NCBI GenBank assembly: GCA_046292445.1
Contig: JBKBQT010000003.1
Coordinates: 117,352 to 181,351 of the forward strand
Direction: 5' to 3'
DNA from: CALIZF01 sp046292445
GTDB taxonomy: Bacteria > Pseudomonadota > Alphaproteobacteria > Rhodobacterales > Rhodobacteraceae
DNA: 64,000 nucleotides
Both the position numbers and the translations under genes were made by a program. The notes beneath the pieces were generated by a model that ran no database searches, was not told where the DNA came from, and was given only the letters and a program-made list of their open reading frames with translations. Every line of letters starts with the position of its first letter. Within the stretch, counting starts at the first letter, position 1. Shown piece after piece: positions 9,353 to 17,936 of this stretch.

Positions 9353-10143
9353 ACCGCCACCAGCGGCCGCCCCGCCAGCGCCTGCACCCAGACCGCCAGC
9401 GTCAGCACCAGCCAGGCCGCCGCCGCCGCCCGCACCGGCCAGGCCCCGGCGCCGATCCGGTCGGCCACCAGCCCCGCCAGCGGGATCGCCTGCATCGCAT
9501 GCAGCGCGAGGCAATGCGCCGGCCGGAGGTCGCCCGTCACCAGCGACCAGCCGAAGAGCGGCAGCACCGCCCCGCCCTCGGGGTGGACACCCACATGGTG
9601 CCCGCCGTTGCCGCCGAGCGAAAACGCGACCACCAGCAGCGGCAGGGCAAAGACGGTGAACCCCCACAGCACCCCCTCGCGCAGCCCCGGCCCGAGGTCC
9701 GCCCCCGCGTCCCGCCAGGCCAGCCAGCCGACCGCCGCCACCCCCAGCACCAGCCCCGTCGCCCCGACCGCCATCGCGGTATAGAGCGCAGCGTAAACCG
9801 CATTAGGGACATGGAAATGCGACGGCAGCCCCCGCCCCGCCTGCACCGCGATATAGGCCATCTCGCCCAGCATGCAGACCGCCATCACCACCCCGGTGAT
9901 GCGCAGGGCCATGCCCGCCTGCACACCGGGCGACAGCCGGTCCACCACCAGCGCCAGCGTGGCGAACAGCACCACCAGCGACACCGCGAACTTCATCGGC
10001 TTGGTCCAGGCCGGATCGGCCCCCACCATCCGCCCGTCCACCATGAGGCCGATCGCGAACAGCGCCACCATCGCCACCGACAGGCCCGTCAGCGCCCAGA
10101 ACATCGCCGGCCGCACCCCGCCCATGTCATCCAGCACCATCAT
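9346..10143 (-). CDS. Multi-pass membrane protein of unknown function
   Basis: A 265-residue protein with about seven hydrophobic segments (for example FWALTGLSVAMVALFAIGLM, FAVSLVVLFATLALVV, GVLWGFTVFALPLLVVAFSL). I do not recognise a family. A histidine-containing loop (GGNGGHHVGVHPEGG) lies between late segments. The start overlaps the stop of the upstream ABA4-like gene (ATGA), so the two are co-transcribed. They diverge from a TetR regulator, which suggests that the regulator controls them. Confidence 0.75.
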   Translation of the reverse strand: MMVLDDMGGVRPAMFWALTGLSVAMVALFAIGLMVDGRMVGADPAWTKPMKFAVSLVVLFATLALVVDRLSPGVQAGMALRITGVVMAVCMLGEMAYIAVQAGRGLPSHFHVPNAVYAALYTAMAVGATGLVLGVAAVGWLAWRDAGADLGPGLREGVLWGFTVFALPLLVVAFSLGGNGGHHVGVHPEGGAVLPLFGWSLVTGDLRPAHCLALHAMQAIPLAGLVADRIGAGAWPVRAAAAAWLVLTLAVWVQALAGRPLVAVQ

Positions 10144-10577
10144 CCCTTCAACCCTTCCTGCATGCGCCGCCGCAGCGCGCGCGTGGCCCCTTCCGTCATC
10201 AATCCCAGCAGGAGCCCCAGCGGCCCCAACATGAACGTCGCCGCCAGCGGCCCCGCCTGCACCGCCCGCGGCACCCCGGCCCGGTCCATCCGCGCGGCGA
10301 CCAGCGCGCCGACCAGCAGATCGAAGGCAAGGTAATGGACCCACCCCGCAACCAGCGCCGGATCGCTCGCAAACAGCGCCCGCACCGCGGCAATCGACCC
10401 GAAACCGCCCTGCGCATCCGCGAAATGGGCCATCACCAGCCCGGCATAGACCGCCGACAAGGCGACCGGAATTCCCCAGCGGGGCAGCGCGAGGAACCGC
10501 CGCGGCGCGAGGATCAACACCGCCCAGCCCGCCAGCGCGAGGGTGGAGCAGGCCGAGAACAGCGCATCCCAGGTCAT
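10140..10577 (-). CDS. ABA4-like family membrane protein (DUF4281)
   Basis: A 145-residue integral membrane protein with four hydrophobic segments. It resembles the ABA4-like/DUF4281 family, in which plant members act in neoxanthin formation; bacterial roles are not established. Visible features include ALVAGWVHYLAFDLLVGALV and a PLGLLLGL segment near the C terminus. The ATG at 10577 lacks a good ribosome-binding site but overlaps the stop of a 33-codon reading frame that has one, so translation may be coupled. It forms an operon with the downstream membrane gene and is divergent from a TetR regulator. Confidence 0.75.
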   Translation of the reverse strand: MTWDALFSACSTLALAGWAVLILAPRRFLALPRWGIPVALSAVYAGLVMAHFADAQGGFGSIAAVRALFASDPALVAGWVHYLAFDLLVGALVAARMDRAGVPRAVQAGPLAATFMLGPLGLLLGLMTEGATRALRRRMQEGLKG

Positions 10578-10675
10578 TGGCCATGCCCCGGTGCGACCCG
10601 ACACGGGCAAGGCCGCCGTCCGCCGTGCCCCGGCGATCGGTGGAAGGCCGCAGGTTCGCAAATTTCGGTGTGCAT
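10574..10675 (-). CDS. Possible 33-residue leader ORF coupled to the ABA4-like gene
   Basis: A 33-codon frame starting MHTEICEP with a strong purine-rich ribosome-binding site (GGGGAGGG, revcomp of about 10681-10688) and ending in a TGA that overlaps the ATG of the ABA4-like gene (ATGA). The peptide has two cysteines and many basic residues but no recognisable motif. Its value may be to bring ribosomes to the next start. It could also be chance, or the 5' end of a misjudged longer gene. Confidence 0.4.
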   Translation of the reverse strand: MHTEICEPAAFHRSPGHGGRRPCPCRVAPGHGQ

Positions 10676-10690
10676 CGCGCCCTCCCCAAG

Positions 10691-10753
10691 TTGACAGCGG
10701 TAACATAACACGAGTGGGGGCGACGTCCAGCAAAATATTGACAGCGGAAATAT
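10691..10753. promoter_or_regulatory. Repeated TTGACAGCGG motif in a divergent promoter region, probable TetR operators
   Basis: TTGACAGCGG followed by (T/A)AA occurs at 10691 and again at 10738, in the same orientation 47 bases apart, between the membrane operon and the TetR gene. The second copy also forms a -35 hexamer with a weak TAGGTT -10 at 10761-10766 (17-base spacing). Two near-identical sites in the gap between a TetR gene and a divergent operon are what an autoregulated local repressor would use. Confidence 0.5.
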
Positions 10754-10771
10754 GAAGGGATAGGTTGAATC

Positions 10772-11368
10772 ATGGACGACGCTCGCCGCTATCATCATGG
10801 CGATCTCAAGAACGCCCTCATCGCCGCCGGGATGGAAATCCTCGAAGCCGACGGGCTCGCCGGGCTCAGCCTGCGGGCCATCGCCGCGCGGGTCGGCGTC
10901 AGCCATGCGGCGCCGCGCAACCATTTCGGCACGCTCAAGGGCCTTCTGACCGCCATCGCCGCCGAAGGGTTCCGCCGCCACGCCGCACAATTGCGCGCGG
11001 CGCTGTCCCAAGCCTCGACGCGCCCGGCGCGGCTCGAGGCGGCCTTTGCGGCCTATGCCCGCTTCGCGGCCACACATCCGGCACTCTTCGCGCTGATGTT
11101 CTCGCCGGTCCTGTGCGACCATGACGACCCTGCACTGACCGAGGCGGCAACGGCGAGCTATTCGATCCTGCGCGAGGTCGCGACCGGCCTCGACTGGGAC
11201 AAGGCGGACACGCCCGAGGCAGCGATACGCAGCGAATGGATGCTCTGGAGCCTCGTGCACGGCTATTCAACGCTGGCCTGCGCGGGGATGTTCGGCAACG
11301 GACCCGGACAGCCACCAGCCTTTCCGATCGAGGCGATCATGCCCCGTTTCGGCTATCGGGACAGCTGA
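10772..11368 (+). CDS. TetR/AcrR-family regulator with WHG-type C-terminal domain
   Basis: A 198-residue regulator. The N-terminal helix-turn-helix is clear (GLSLRAIAARVGVSHAAPRNHF, residues about 29-50), preceded by the YHHGDLKNALI opening typical of TetR proteins with a WHG ligand domain. The C-terminal part has the W-x-x-V/L-H-G pattern (MLWSLVHGYSTLACAG). An AAGGGA site lies 11 bases before the ATG. It is divergent from the ABA4-like/membrane operon, with repeated motifs in the gap, so repression of that operon and itself is likely. The ligand is unknown. Confidence 0.9.
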   Translation: MDDARRYHHGDLKNALIAAGMEILEADGLAGLSLRAIAARVGVSHAAPRNHFGTLKGLLTAIAAEGFRRHAAQLRAALSQASTRPARLEAAFAAYARFAATHPALFALMFSPVLCDHDDPALTEAATASYSILREVATGLDWDKADTPEAAIRSEWMLWSLVHGYSTLACAGMFGNGPGQPPAFPIEAIMPRFGYRDS

Positions 11369-11410
11369 CACAATTCCATGCGATCCTGACGTTGTGAATC
11401 GAGGTGAACC

Positions 11411-11938
11411 ATGCCCCGCCGCTACCACCCCGCCCTCGTCGCGCTCCACTGGCTGCTGGCCCTGTTCCTGATCGGGGCGCTTGTCGCCGGCGGCGTGATC
11501 CTCGAGGCGACGCCGAACAGCGATCCGGCCAAGATCACCTCGCTCGCCATGCACATGAGCCTCGGGATCGTCATCCTCGTGCTGATGATCGTCCGGCTCG
11601 CGGTGCGCCTGCGCACCGCCCGCCCTGCCCCGGCCGACACCGGCGTTCCCGCGCTCAATGCCCTCGGGCCGCTCACCCATTGGGCGCTCTACGCCGCGGC
11701 CATCGCGATGGCCGCCTCGGGCGTGGCGCTGTCGGTTGCGGCGGGCCTGCCCCCGATCGTCTTTGGCGGGCAGGGCAGCCTGCCGCCGGACTTCGACGCC
11801 TATGCCGCCCGGGCCCTGCACGGCTTCATCGCGCCGGTGCTGATGGCGCTCATAGCGCTGCACATCGCGGCGGCGCTCTGGCACCAGATCATCCGCCGCG
11901 ACGGGTTGATGACGCGGATGTGGTTTGGCCCGCGCTGA
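11411..11938 (+). CDS. Cytochrome b561 family protein
   Basis: A 175-residue inner-membrane dihaem b-type cytochrome that passes electrons within or across the membrane. Four membrane helices are visible. Candidate haem-ligand histidines lie in the first helix (ALHWLLALFL), the second (AMHMSLGIVILV) and near the end (LHGFIAPVLMALIALHIAAALWH). The start has a GAGGTGAA site directly upstream of ATG 11411. It stands alone between the TetR gene and rimO. Confidence 0.9.
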   Translation: MPRRYHPALVALHWLLALFLIGALVAGGVILEATPNSDPAKITSLAMHMSLGIVILVLMIVRLAVRLRTARPAPADTGVPALNALGPLTHWALYAAAIAMAASGVALSVAAGLPPIVFGGQGSLPPDFDAYAARALHGFIAPVLMALIALHIAAALWHQIIRRDGLMTRMWFGPR

Positions 11939-11976
11939 CCGCTTCCCCCCGCTCCGCTTCGGCCCTATAGGGCGGC

Positions 11977-13347
11977 ATGGCCAATCCGCCCGACCTTCGC
12001 CCCGACCTCGCCCGCGCCATCGTCCCCGACGACCGGCGCCGCGAGGCGCGTCCGGGGCAGCCCACGATCGGCATGGTCAGCCTCGGCTGCCCCAAGGCGC
12101 TGGTGGACAGCGAGCGCATCCTGACGCGCCTTCGGGCCGAGGGCTATGCCATCAGCCCCGACTACCAGGGTGCCGATGCGGTCATCGTGAACACCTGCGG
12201 CTTTCTCGACAGCGCGCGGGCGGAAAGCCTCGAGTCCATCGGCGAGGCTGTGCGCGAGAACGGGCGGGTGATCGTGACCGGCTGTCTCGGGGCCGAGCCG
12301 GACCTCATCACCGGCGCGCATCCGCGCGTGCTGGCCGTGACCGGCCCGCAGCAATACGAGGCCGTGCTCGATGCTGTCCACGCCGCCGTGCCGCCCGCGC
12401 CGGATCCGTTCATCGACCTCTTGCCCGCAAGCGGCGTGACCCTGACGCCGCGGCACTACAGTTACCTCAAGATTTCAGAGGGCTGCAACCATACCTGCAA
12501 GTTCTGCATCATTCCCGACATGCGCGGTCGGCTGCAATCGCGCCCCGCAAAGGCGGTGCTGCGTGAGGCGGAAAGGCTCGTCGCCGCGGGGGTGAGGGAG
12601 CTTCTCGTCATCAGCCAGGATACTTCGGCCTATGGCACCGACTGGAAGGACCGGGGCGAGAAGTTCCCGATTGTCCCGCTCGCGCGCGATCTCGGGTCGC
12701 TCGGCGCCTGGGTGCGGCTGCATTATGTCTATCCCTATCCCCATGTGCGCGAGCTGATCCCGCTCATGGCCGATGGCCTGATCCTCCCCTACCTCGACGT
12801 GCCGTTCCAGCACGCCCATCCCGACACGCTGCGGCGCATGGCCCGCCCCGCCGCCTCGGCCCGCACGCTGGACGAGATCGCGGCCTGGCGCGCCACCTGC
12901 CCCGACCTTGCGATCCGGTCCACCTTCATCGTCGGCTATCCCGGCGAGACCGAGGCGGAGTTCGCCTATCTGCTCGACTGGCTCGAGGCCGCGCAACTCG
13001 ACCGGGTCGGCGCGTTCCGCTACGAGGACGTCAAGGGCGCACGCTCCAACGCCCTGCCGGACCATGTCCCCGAGGATGTGAAGGAAGACCGCTACAACCG
13101 CTTCATGGAACGCGCGCAGGCCATCAGCGCCGCGCGCCTCGCCGCCAAGGTCGGCCGGCGGATGACGGTGCTGGTCGATGCGGTCGATGCCGAGGGCGCG
13201 ACCGCCCGCACCATCCACGATGCGCCCGAGATCGACGGGAACCTCTTCATCGACGCAGGGTTCGAGGGGCTGGCACCGGGCGACATGGTGACGGTCACGG
13301 TCGAAGAGGCGGGGGAGTATGACCTCTGGGGGCGGCCCGTTTCCTGA
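11977..13347 (+). CDS. rimO: Ribosomal protein S12 methylthiotransferase RimO
   Basis: Radical-SAM enzyme that methylthiolates an aspartate of ribosomal protein S12. The 456-residue product has the N-terminal UPF0004 domain with cysteines in SLGCPKALVDSE, VNTCGFLDSA and VTGCLG, the radical-SAM motif CNHTCKFCIIP near residue 170, and a C-terminal TRAM domain. The SLGCPK opening and the C-terminal sequence favour RimO over MiaB. Length is normal. No partner genes are adjacent. Confidence 0.95.
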   Translation: MANPPDLRPDLARAIVPDDRRREARPGQPTIGMVSLGCPKALVDSERILTRLRAEGYAISPDYQGADAVIVNTCGFLDSARAESLESIGEAVRENGRVIVTGCLGAEPDLITGAHPRVLAVTGPQQYEAVLDAVHAAVPPAPDPFIDLLPASGVTLTPRHYSYLKISEGCNHTCKFCIIPDMRGRLQSRPAKAVLREAERLVAAGVRELLVISQDTSAYGTDWKDRGEKFPIVPLARDLGSLGAWVRLHYVYPYPHVRELIPLMADGLILPYLDVPFQHAHPDTLRRMARPAASARTLDEIAAWRATCPDLAIRSTFIVGYPGETEAEFAYLLDWLEAAQLDRVGAFRYEDVKGARSNALPDHVPEDVKEDRYNRFMERAQAISAARLAAKVGRRMTVLVDAVDAEGATARTIHDAPEIDGNLFIDAGFEGLAPGDMVTVTVEEAGEYDLWGRPVS

Positions 13348-13425
13348 CGCGGCGTTCCCTGCGGCGCGCTGCCGCTGCCGTTGCGGTCGGCTTTTCCTCC
13401 GCCCGGCGGGGCCTACTTTCGACGC

Positions 13426-13791
13426 ATGACACAGACAACCCGCGTCCTCTACAACGACACCTGCCCGATCTGCGCGACCGAGATCGGGCATTACCGCCGC
13501 GTCGCAGCGCGCACGGGCCTGCCTGTTGCCTTCGACCCGCTCGACCGGGCCGAGGACTGGGGCCTGACGGCCGATCAGGCGGCACGGGCGCTTCATGTGC
13601 AGGTCGATGGCCGGGTCCTATCGGGTTTCGACGCCTTCCGCGCGCTGTGGGCCGCGATGCCCGGCTGGCGCTGGCTGGCCTGGCTCGCCGGCCTGCCGGT
13701 GCTGCGGGTGATCGTGCGGGCGGTCTATGACCGGATCGCCGCGCCCCTGCTCTACCGGGCGCATCGGCGGCGGATCGCACGGCGCGGTTGA
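13426..13791 (+). CDS. DCC-family thiol-disulfide oxidoreductase-like protein (DUF393)
   Basis: A 121-residue protein of the DCC/DUF393 group, named for its N-terminal Asp-Cys-Cys-like motif. Here NDTCPICATEI near residue 10 supplies a CxxC pair that could be redox-active. A hydrophobic stretch near the C terminus (WLAWLAGLPVLRVIV) may touch the membrane. The ATG at 13426 fits the family N terminus. The gene ends about 50 bases before the RTX gene. Confidence 0.85.
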   Translation: MTQTTRVLYNDTCPICATEIGHYRRVAARTGLPVAFDPLDRAEDWGLTADQAARALHVQVDGRVLSGFDAFRALWAAMPGWRWLAWLAGLPVLRVIVRAVYDRIAAPLLYRAHRRRIARRG

Positions 13792-13841
13792 CGCAGCGGC
13801 ACTTGGGCGTCTACCCTTCGACAGGGTCGGGGGTGGACGCC

Positions 13842-15824
13842 ATGCGCAGGATCGTCGTCGACACGCTTCAGGACAGGGTGGCGGACGACGGCCTCACGTC
13901 GCTGCGCGAGGCGCTCGCCATGGCCGGCGGGCGCGCGGCCGAGATCAGCTTCGACCCCGGCCTGCGCATCGCGCCCGGCCTCAATCCCGTGCTTCGGCTC
14001 AGCGAAGCCCTGACGATCGGCCCGCGCGCCAACCTGACGATCGACGGCCGGATCGGCCTGACCGAGACCATCCGCATCGACGGCGGCTATTCCGGCAACG
14101 CCTTCGGCCCCGACCGCCAGTGGCTTGACGTCAAGGCGGGTGCGCGCGTGGTGCTGACGGGGCTCGAATTCGTCAATGCCTTTGCCCGCGGGGCGAACGG
14201 ACAGGACGCGACCCCGGGCACCAACGGCCTCAAGGGCAACGACGGGATGGGCAGCGGCGCGCCCGGCAGCAACGGCAACAGCGGGACCGGGGCGCTGAAC
14301 AACGCCACCGACGCGCCGCGCGCGGTTGCGGTGGCGGGCATCGTCAACGCCGGGACGCTGACGCTCGACGACGTGCGGCTGGCGACGATCAACGCCTTCG
14401 GCGGGCGCGGCGGCAACGGCGGGGCGGGCGGGACCGGCGGCGACGGCGGCAAAGGGCAGGATGCGAGCTTCGGCCCCGGCGGCTTCGGCGGCAACGGCGG
14501 GATCGGCGGGCCGGGATCGCCCGGGCGCAAGGGCGGCGATGTGGCGGGCGGGATCTACAACACCGGCACGCTCACGCTGCGCGATGTGACCTTCGACAGC
14601 GTCAACGTCTATGGCGGGCCGGGTGGCGGCGGCGGGGCGGGCGGCCGGGGCGGCGCCGGGTCCAAGGGCGGCAAGGGCGCTAGCGGCTGGGACGACGGCG
14701 CCGGAGGAAGCGGCGGCAACGGCGGCAACGGCGCTGCCGGCGGCGATGCCGGCCGGGCGGTCGCGCTGGTCTGGAACCTCGGGTCGCTCGAGATCGAGGG
14801 CACGCTCGCCCGTCCGACCGGTGTCAACCTCGTCGCCGGTGCCGGCGGGACGGGCGGCGCGGGCGGCAATGCGGGGGGCAGCGGCACGGGCAAGCCGCCG
14901 GGGCGCATCGGCACGGCGGGGCAGGACGGCGCGCCGGGTTCGGACGGGCCGGCCACGCTCTTTGCCGGGGCCGGGCGGGTCGAATTGGCGCCCAATACCT
15001 TCGTCATCCGCGCCGACAAGGCGATTGTCGCCGAACTCGGCACGGTGGCCGAGCGCAGCGTCACACTGGCGGTCGAGCGCCTCGGCGATGCCGCGGCGGG
15101 CAACCGCATCGCCTGGGACTTCACGCCGGGCGACGGCGTCACGCGGGCCGATTTCGACGGCCCCTTGCCAAGGGGTGGCGTCCTGCGGTTCGAGCCGGGC
15201 GAGACGGTGCGGACGCTGACCTTCACCATGCAGCACAACCGGGCGGTCGAGGGGGACGAGACCTTCGATGTCGCCCTGCGCGCCCTCACCCCCCGCGGCG
15301 CAAGCGGCGCGGCCGACGGCGTGACGGTGACGATCCGCGATGCCGAGATCCGCGGGACGAACGGCCGGGACACGCTGATCGGCAGCGACGGGGCCGACCG
15401 GATGTTCGGCCTCGGCGGGCGCGACATGCTGCGCGGCGGGGCGGGCAACGACACGCTCGACGGCGGCGCGGGGGCCGATACGCTGGACGGCGGCGCGGGG
15501 AACGACGTGTTCGTGTTCCGCAAGCTCGCCCATACGCGGGCCGATGCGCCGGACGTGATCGTGAACTACACGAAATTCCGGTTCGGCGCGGGCGGCGACC
15601 GGATCGACCTGTCGGGGATCGACGCCGATCCGGGGGCGCCGGGGCAACAGGGGTTCATCAATGCCAGTTTCGGCACCTTCACCGGCCCGCGGCAGCTTCG
15701 GCTCGAGGTGGTGGGGGGCGACACGCATATCCTGCTGAACACCGACGCCGACCCCGAACCCGAGGGGCGCATCATCGTCCGGGGCGTCACCGGGCTGACG
15801 ACCTTCGACGACCTGATCCTGTGA
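13842..15824 (+). CDS. Glycine-rich RTX calcium-binding protein, probably secreted by type I
   Basis: A 660-residue protein. The N-terminal part resembles right-handed repeat proteins (SLREALAMAGG, LTLDDVRL, LTLRDVTF). Two long Gly/Asn/Ala blocks (about residues 120-160 and 185-360) consist of GGxGGxGG-type repeats interrupted by short beta-like strands. A Calx-beta-like segment follows (VEGDETFDVALRA), then RTX nonapeptides (GADRMFGLGGRDML, GGAGNDTLDGGAGADTLDGG) and a C-terminal region ending DDLIL, as in type I secretion substrates. There is no Sec signal and no transporter gene in the window. Start at ATG 13842 with GGGGTGGA upstream; a TTG at 13788 is less likely. It converges on dxs. Confidence 0.85.
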   Translation: MRRIVVDTLQDRVADDGLTSLREALAMAGGRAAEISFDPGLRIAPGLNPVLRLSEALTIGPRANLTIDGRIGLTETIRIDGGYSGNAFGPDRQWLDVKAGARVVLTGLEFVNAFARGANGQDATPGTNGLKGNDGMGSGAPGSNGNSGTGALNNATDAPRAVAVAGIVNAGTLTLDDVRLATINAFGGRGGNGGAGGTGGDGGKGQDASFGPGGFGGNGGIGGPGSPGRKGGDVAGGIYNTGTLTLRDVTFDSVNVYGGPGGGGGAGGRGGAGSKGGKGASGWDDGAGGSGGNGGNGAAGGDAGRAVALVWNLGSLEIEGTLARPTGVNLVAGAGGTGGAGGNAGGSGTGKPPGRIGTAGQDGAPGSDGPATLFAGAGRVELAPNTFVIRADKAIVAELGTVAERSVTLAVERLGDAAAGNRIAWDFTPGDGVTRADFDGPLPRGGVLRFEPGETVRTLTFTMQHNRAVEGDETFDVALRALTPRGASGAADGVTVTIRDAEIRGTNGRDTLIGSDGADRMFGLGGRDMLRGGAGNDTLDGGAGADTLDGGAGNDVFVFRKLAHTRADAPDVIVNYTKFRFGAGGDRIDLSGIDADPGAPGQQGFINASFGTFTGPRQLRLEVVGGDTHILLNTDADPEPEGRIIVRGVTGLTTFDDLIL

Positions 15825-15828
15825 ATCC

Positions 15829-17757
15829 TCAGGCCCGCAGGCCGACGACCGCGACGCCCAGCAACCCGAGCACCTTCGCCTCGATCTGGCCTGCGTCCAT
15901 GCCGGCGATGCGATACATCGCCTCGGGGCTGGCCTGGTCGATGAAGGTGTCGGGCAGCACCATGCTGCGATACTTGAGGCCGCGGTCGAATACGCCTTCC
16001 TCGGCCAGAAGCTGCGCGACATGGCTGCCGAAGCCGCCGATCGCGCCCTCCTCGATGGTGACCAGCGCCTCGTGATCGCGCGCCAGCGCCAGGATCAGGT
16101 CGCGGTCGAGCGGCTTGGCAAAGCGCGCATCGGCGATGGTCGGCGGCAGGCCGCGCGCGGCGAGCGCCTCGGCCGCCCGGGTCACCTCGGCCAGACGCGT
16201 GCCGAAGGACAAGAGCGCAACGCGCCCGCCCTCGCGGATCACACGCCCCTTGCCGATGGCGAGCGGCACGCCGCGCGCCGGCAGTTCGACCCCCACGCCG
16301 TCGCCGCGCGGAAAGCGGAAGGCGATGGGCCCCGCGTCATGCGCCGCCGCCGTGGCCACCATATGCACCAGCTCGGCCTCGTCAGCCGCCGCCATGACGG
16401 TAAACCCGGGCAGGTTGGCGAGATAGGCGATATCGAAGGCCCCCGCATGGGTCGCCCCGTCCGCCCCCACAAGGCCCGCCCGGTCGATGGCAAAGCGCAC
16501 CGGCAGGCGCTGGATCGCCACGTCATGCACGACCTGATCGTAGCCGCGTTGCAGGAAGGTCGAATAGAGCGCGCAGAAGGGCCGCATGCCCCCCGCCGCT
16601 AGGCCGGCGGCGAAGGTCACCGCATGTTGCTCGGCGATGCCCACGTCGAAACACCGCGCCGGAAACCGTTCGGCAAAGAGGTTCAGCCCGGTGCCGTCCG
16701 GCATGGCCGCCGTGATGGCCACGATCCGCCCGTCCGCTTCCGCCGCACGCACGAGCGACTGGGCGAAGACCTTGGTATAGCTCGGCGCATTCGACGGCGC
16801 CTTGGCCTGCTCGCCGGTCAGAACATCGAACCGGGCCGTCGCATGGCCGCGGTCGCGCGCCCGCTCGGCAGGGCCGTAACCCTTGCCCTTCTTCGTGATC
16901 ACATGGATCAGCAGCGGCCCCGCGGCGCGCGCCCGCGCCGTGCGCAGCACCGGCAGAAGCTGGTCGAGGTCGTGCCCGTCGATCGGCCCGAGATAGCTCA
17001 GCCCCAGCGATTCAAAGAGCGTCCCCCCGACCGCGAGGCCCTTGAGCATGTCCTTGGCCCGCTTGGCCCCTTCGCGCAGCGGCTGGGGGAGAAGGTTCAC
17101 CGCACCCTTGGCCGCCGCCTTGAAGTCCTGGAACGGTGCGCCGGCGTAAAGCCGCGACAGATAGGCCGACAGCGCGCCCACGGGCGGCGCGATGCTCATC
17201 TCGTTGTCGTTGAGGATGATGAAGAGCCGCTTCTTGAGATGCCCGGCGTTGTTCATCGCCTCGAACGCCATGCCCGCGCTCATCGCGCCGTCGCCGATCA
17301 CCGCCACCGCATCGCCCGGATCGCCCCCCAGATCCGCCGCGCAGGCAAAGCCGAGCGCGGCCGAGATCGAGGTCGAGGAATGCGCCGCGCCGAACGGGTC
17401 ATAGGGGCTTTCGGACCGCTTGGTGAACCCCGACAGCCCCCCTTCCATCCGCAGCGTGCGGATGCGGTCGCGACGGCCGGTCAGGATCTTGTGCGGATAG
17501 GACTGATGCCCGACATCCCAGATGATCTTGTCGCGCGGCGCCTCGAACACGGCATGCAGTGCGACCGTCAGTTCCACAACGCCGAGGCCGGCCCCCAGAT
17601 GCCCCCCGGTCACGCTGACCGCGCTGATCGTCTCGGCGCGCAACTCGTCGGCAAGCTGGCGCAATTCGCGATCCGACAGGCGTTTCATGTCGGCAGGACA
17701 TGCCACGCGGTCGAGCAGCGGGGTATGCGGGCGAAGGGGGGTCGTGGGATCGGACAC
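15829..17757 (-). CDS. dxs: 1-Deoxy-D-xylulose-5-phosphate synthase
   Basis: Thiamine-diphosphate enzyme for the first step of the MEP isoprenoid pathway (pyruvate plus glyceraldehyde 3-phosphate). The 642-residue product shows VGHQSYPHKILTGR, the ThDP-binding GDGAMSAGMAFEAMNNAG region, SYLGPIDGHD, and the C-terminal AEQHAVTFAAGLA and DRAGLVGADGATHAG motifs. A GTG start at 17757 gives the family N terminus; the longer frame to 17901 is unlikely. Relatives usually place dxs next to ispA and xseB. Here about 2.5 kb with a subtilase gene on the other strand separates them. Confidence 0.95.
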   Translation of the reverse strand: MSDPTTPLRPHTPLLDRVACPADMKRLSDRELRQLADELRAETISAVSVTGGHLGAGLGVVELTVALHAVFEAPRDKIIWDVGHQSYPHKILTGRRDRIRTLRMEGGLSGFTKRSESPYDPFGAAHSSTSISAALGFACAADLGGDPGDAVAVIGDGAMSAGMAFEAMNNAGHLKKRLFIILNDNEMSIAPPVGALSAYLSRLYAGAPFQDFKAAAKGAVNLLPQPLREGAKRAKDMLKGLAVGGTLFESLGLSYLGPIDGHDLDQLLPVLRTARARAAGPLLIHVITKKGKGYGPAERARDRGHATARFDVLTGEQAKAPSNAPSYTKVFAQSLVRAAEADGRIVAITAAMPDGTGLNLFAERFPARCFDVGIAEQHAVTFAAGLAAGGMRPFCALYSTFLQRGYDQVVHDVAIQRLPVRFAIDRAGLVGADGATHAGAFDIAYLANLPGFTVMAAADEAELVHMVATAAAHDAGPIAFRFPRGDGVGVELPARGVPLAIGKGRVIREGGRVALLSFGTRLAEVTRAAEALAARGLPPTIADARFAKPLDRDLILALARDHEALVTIEEGAIGGFGSHVAQLLAEEGVFDRGLKYRSMVLPDTFIDQASPEAMYRIAGMDAGQIEAKVLGLLGVAVVGLRA

Positions 17758-17851
17758 GGGGGCAACCTGATTTGTGCCACCCAGACCTAACCGCCGGCAC
17801 CCTGCTCGGCAACCGCATGCGTCGGCATGCCGCCAGATGCAATTCAGGGTA

Positions 17852-17897
17852 GTGGATTCCACACTTACTCGACTTTGGGTTGTGTGGTATGTGGAAT
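17852..17897. promoter_or_regulatory. Inverted repeat in the dxs/subtilase divergent region
   Basis: GTGGATTCCAC at 17852-17862 is itself an 11-base palindrome. Its half ATTCCACA (17856-17863) is repeated as TGTGGAAT at 17890-17897, giving an inverted repeat 26 bases apart, with GTGTGG also at 17882. It lies 40-85 bases before the subtilase start, where an operator or activator site would be expected. Confidence 0.45.
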
Positions 17898-17936
17898 GCA
17901 CAAACTTTCACCACAATGCATCAAGGGAGGACGACC

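Noticed and set aside
14200..14960. Possible CRISPR-like or tandem DNA repeat
   Set aside because: The repetition reflects GGxGGxGG codons of the RTX protein. Units are irregular, without constant spacers.
13752..16022. 756-codon open frame on the minus strand
   Set aside because: Antisense to the glycine-rich RTX gene; its Pro/Ala/Arg composition is what Gly-rich repeats give on the other strand.
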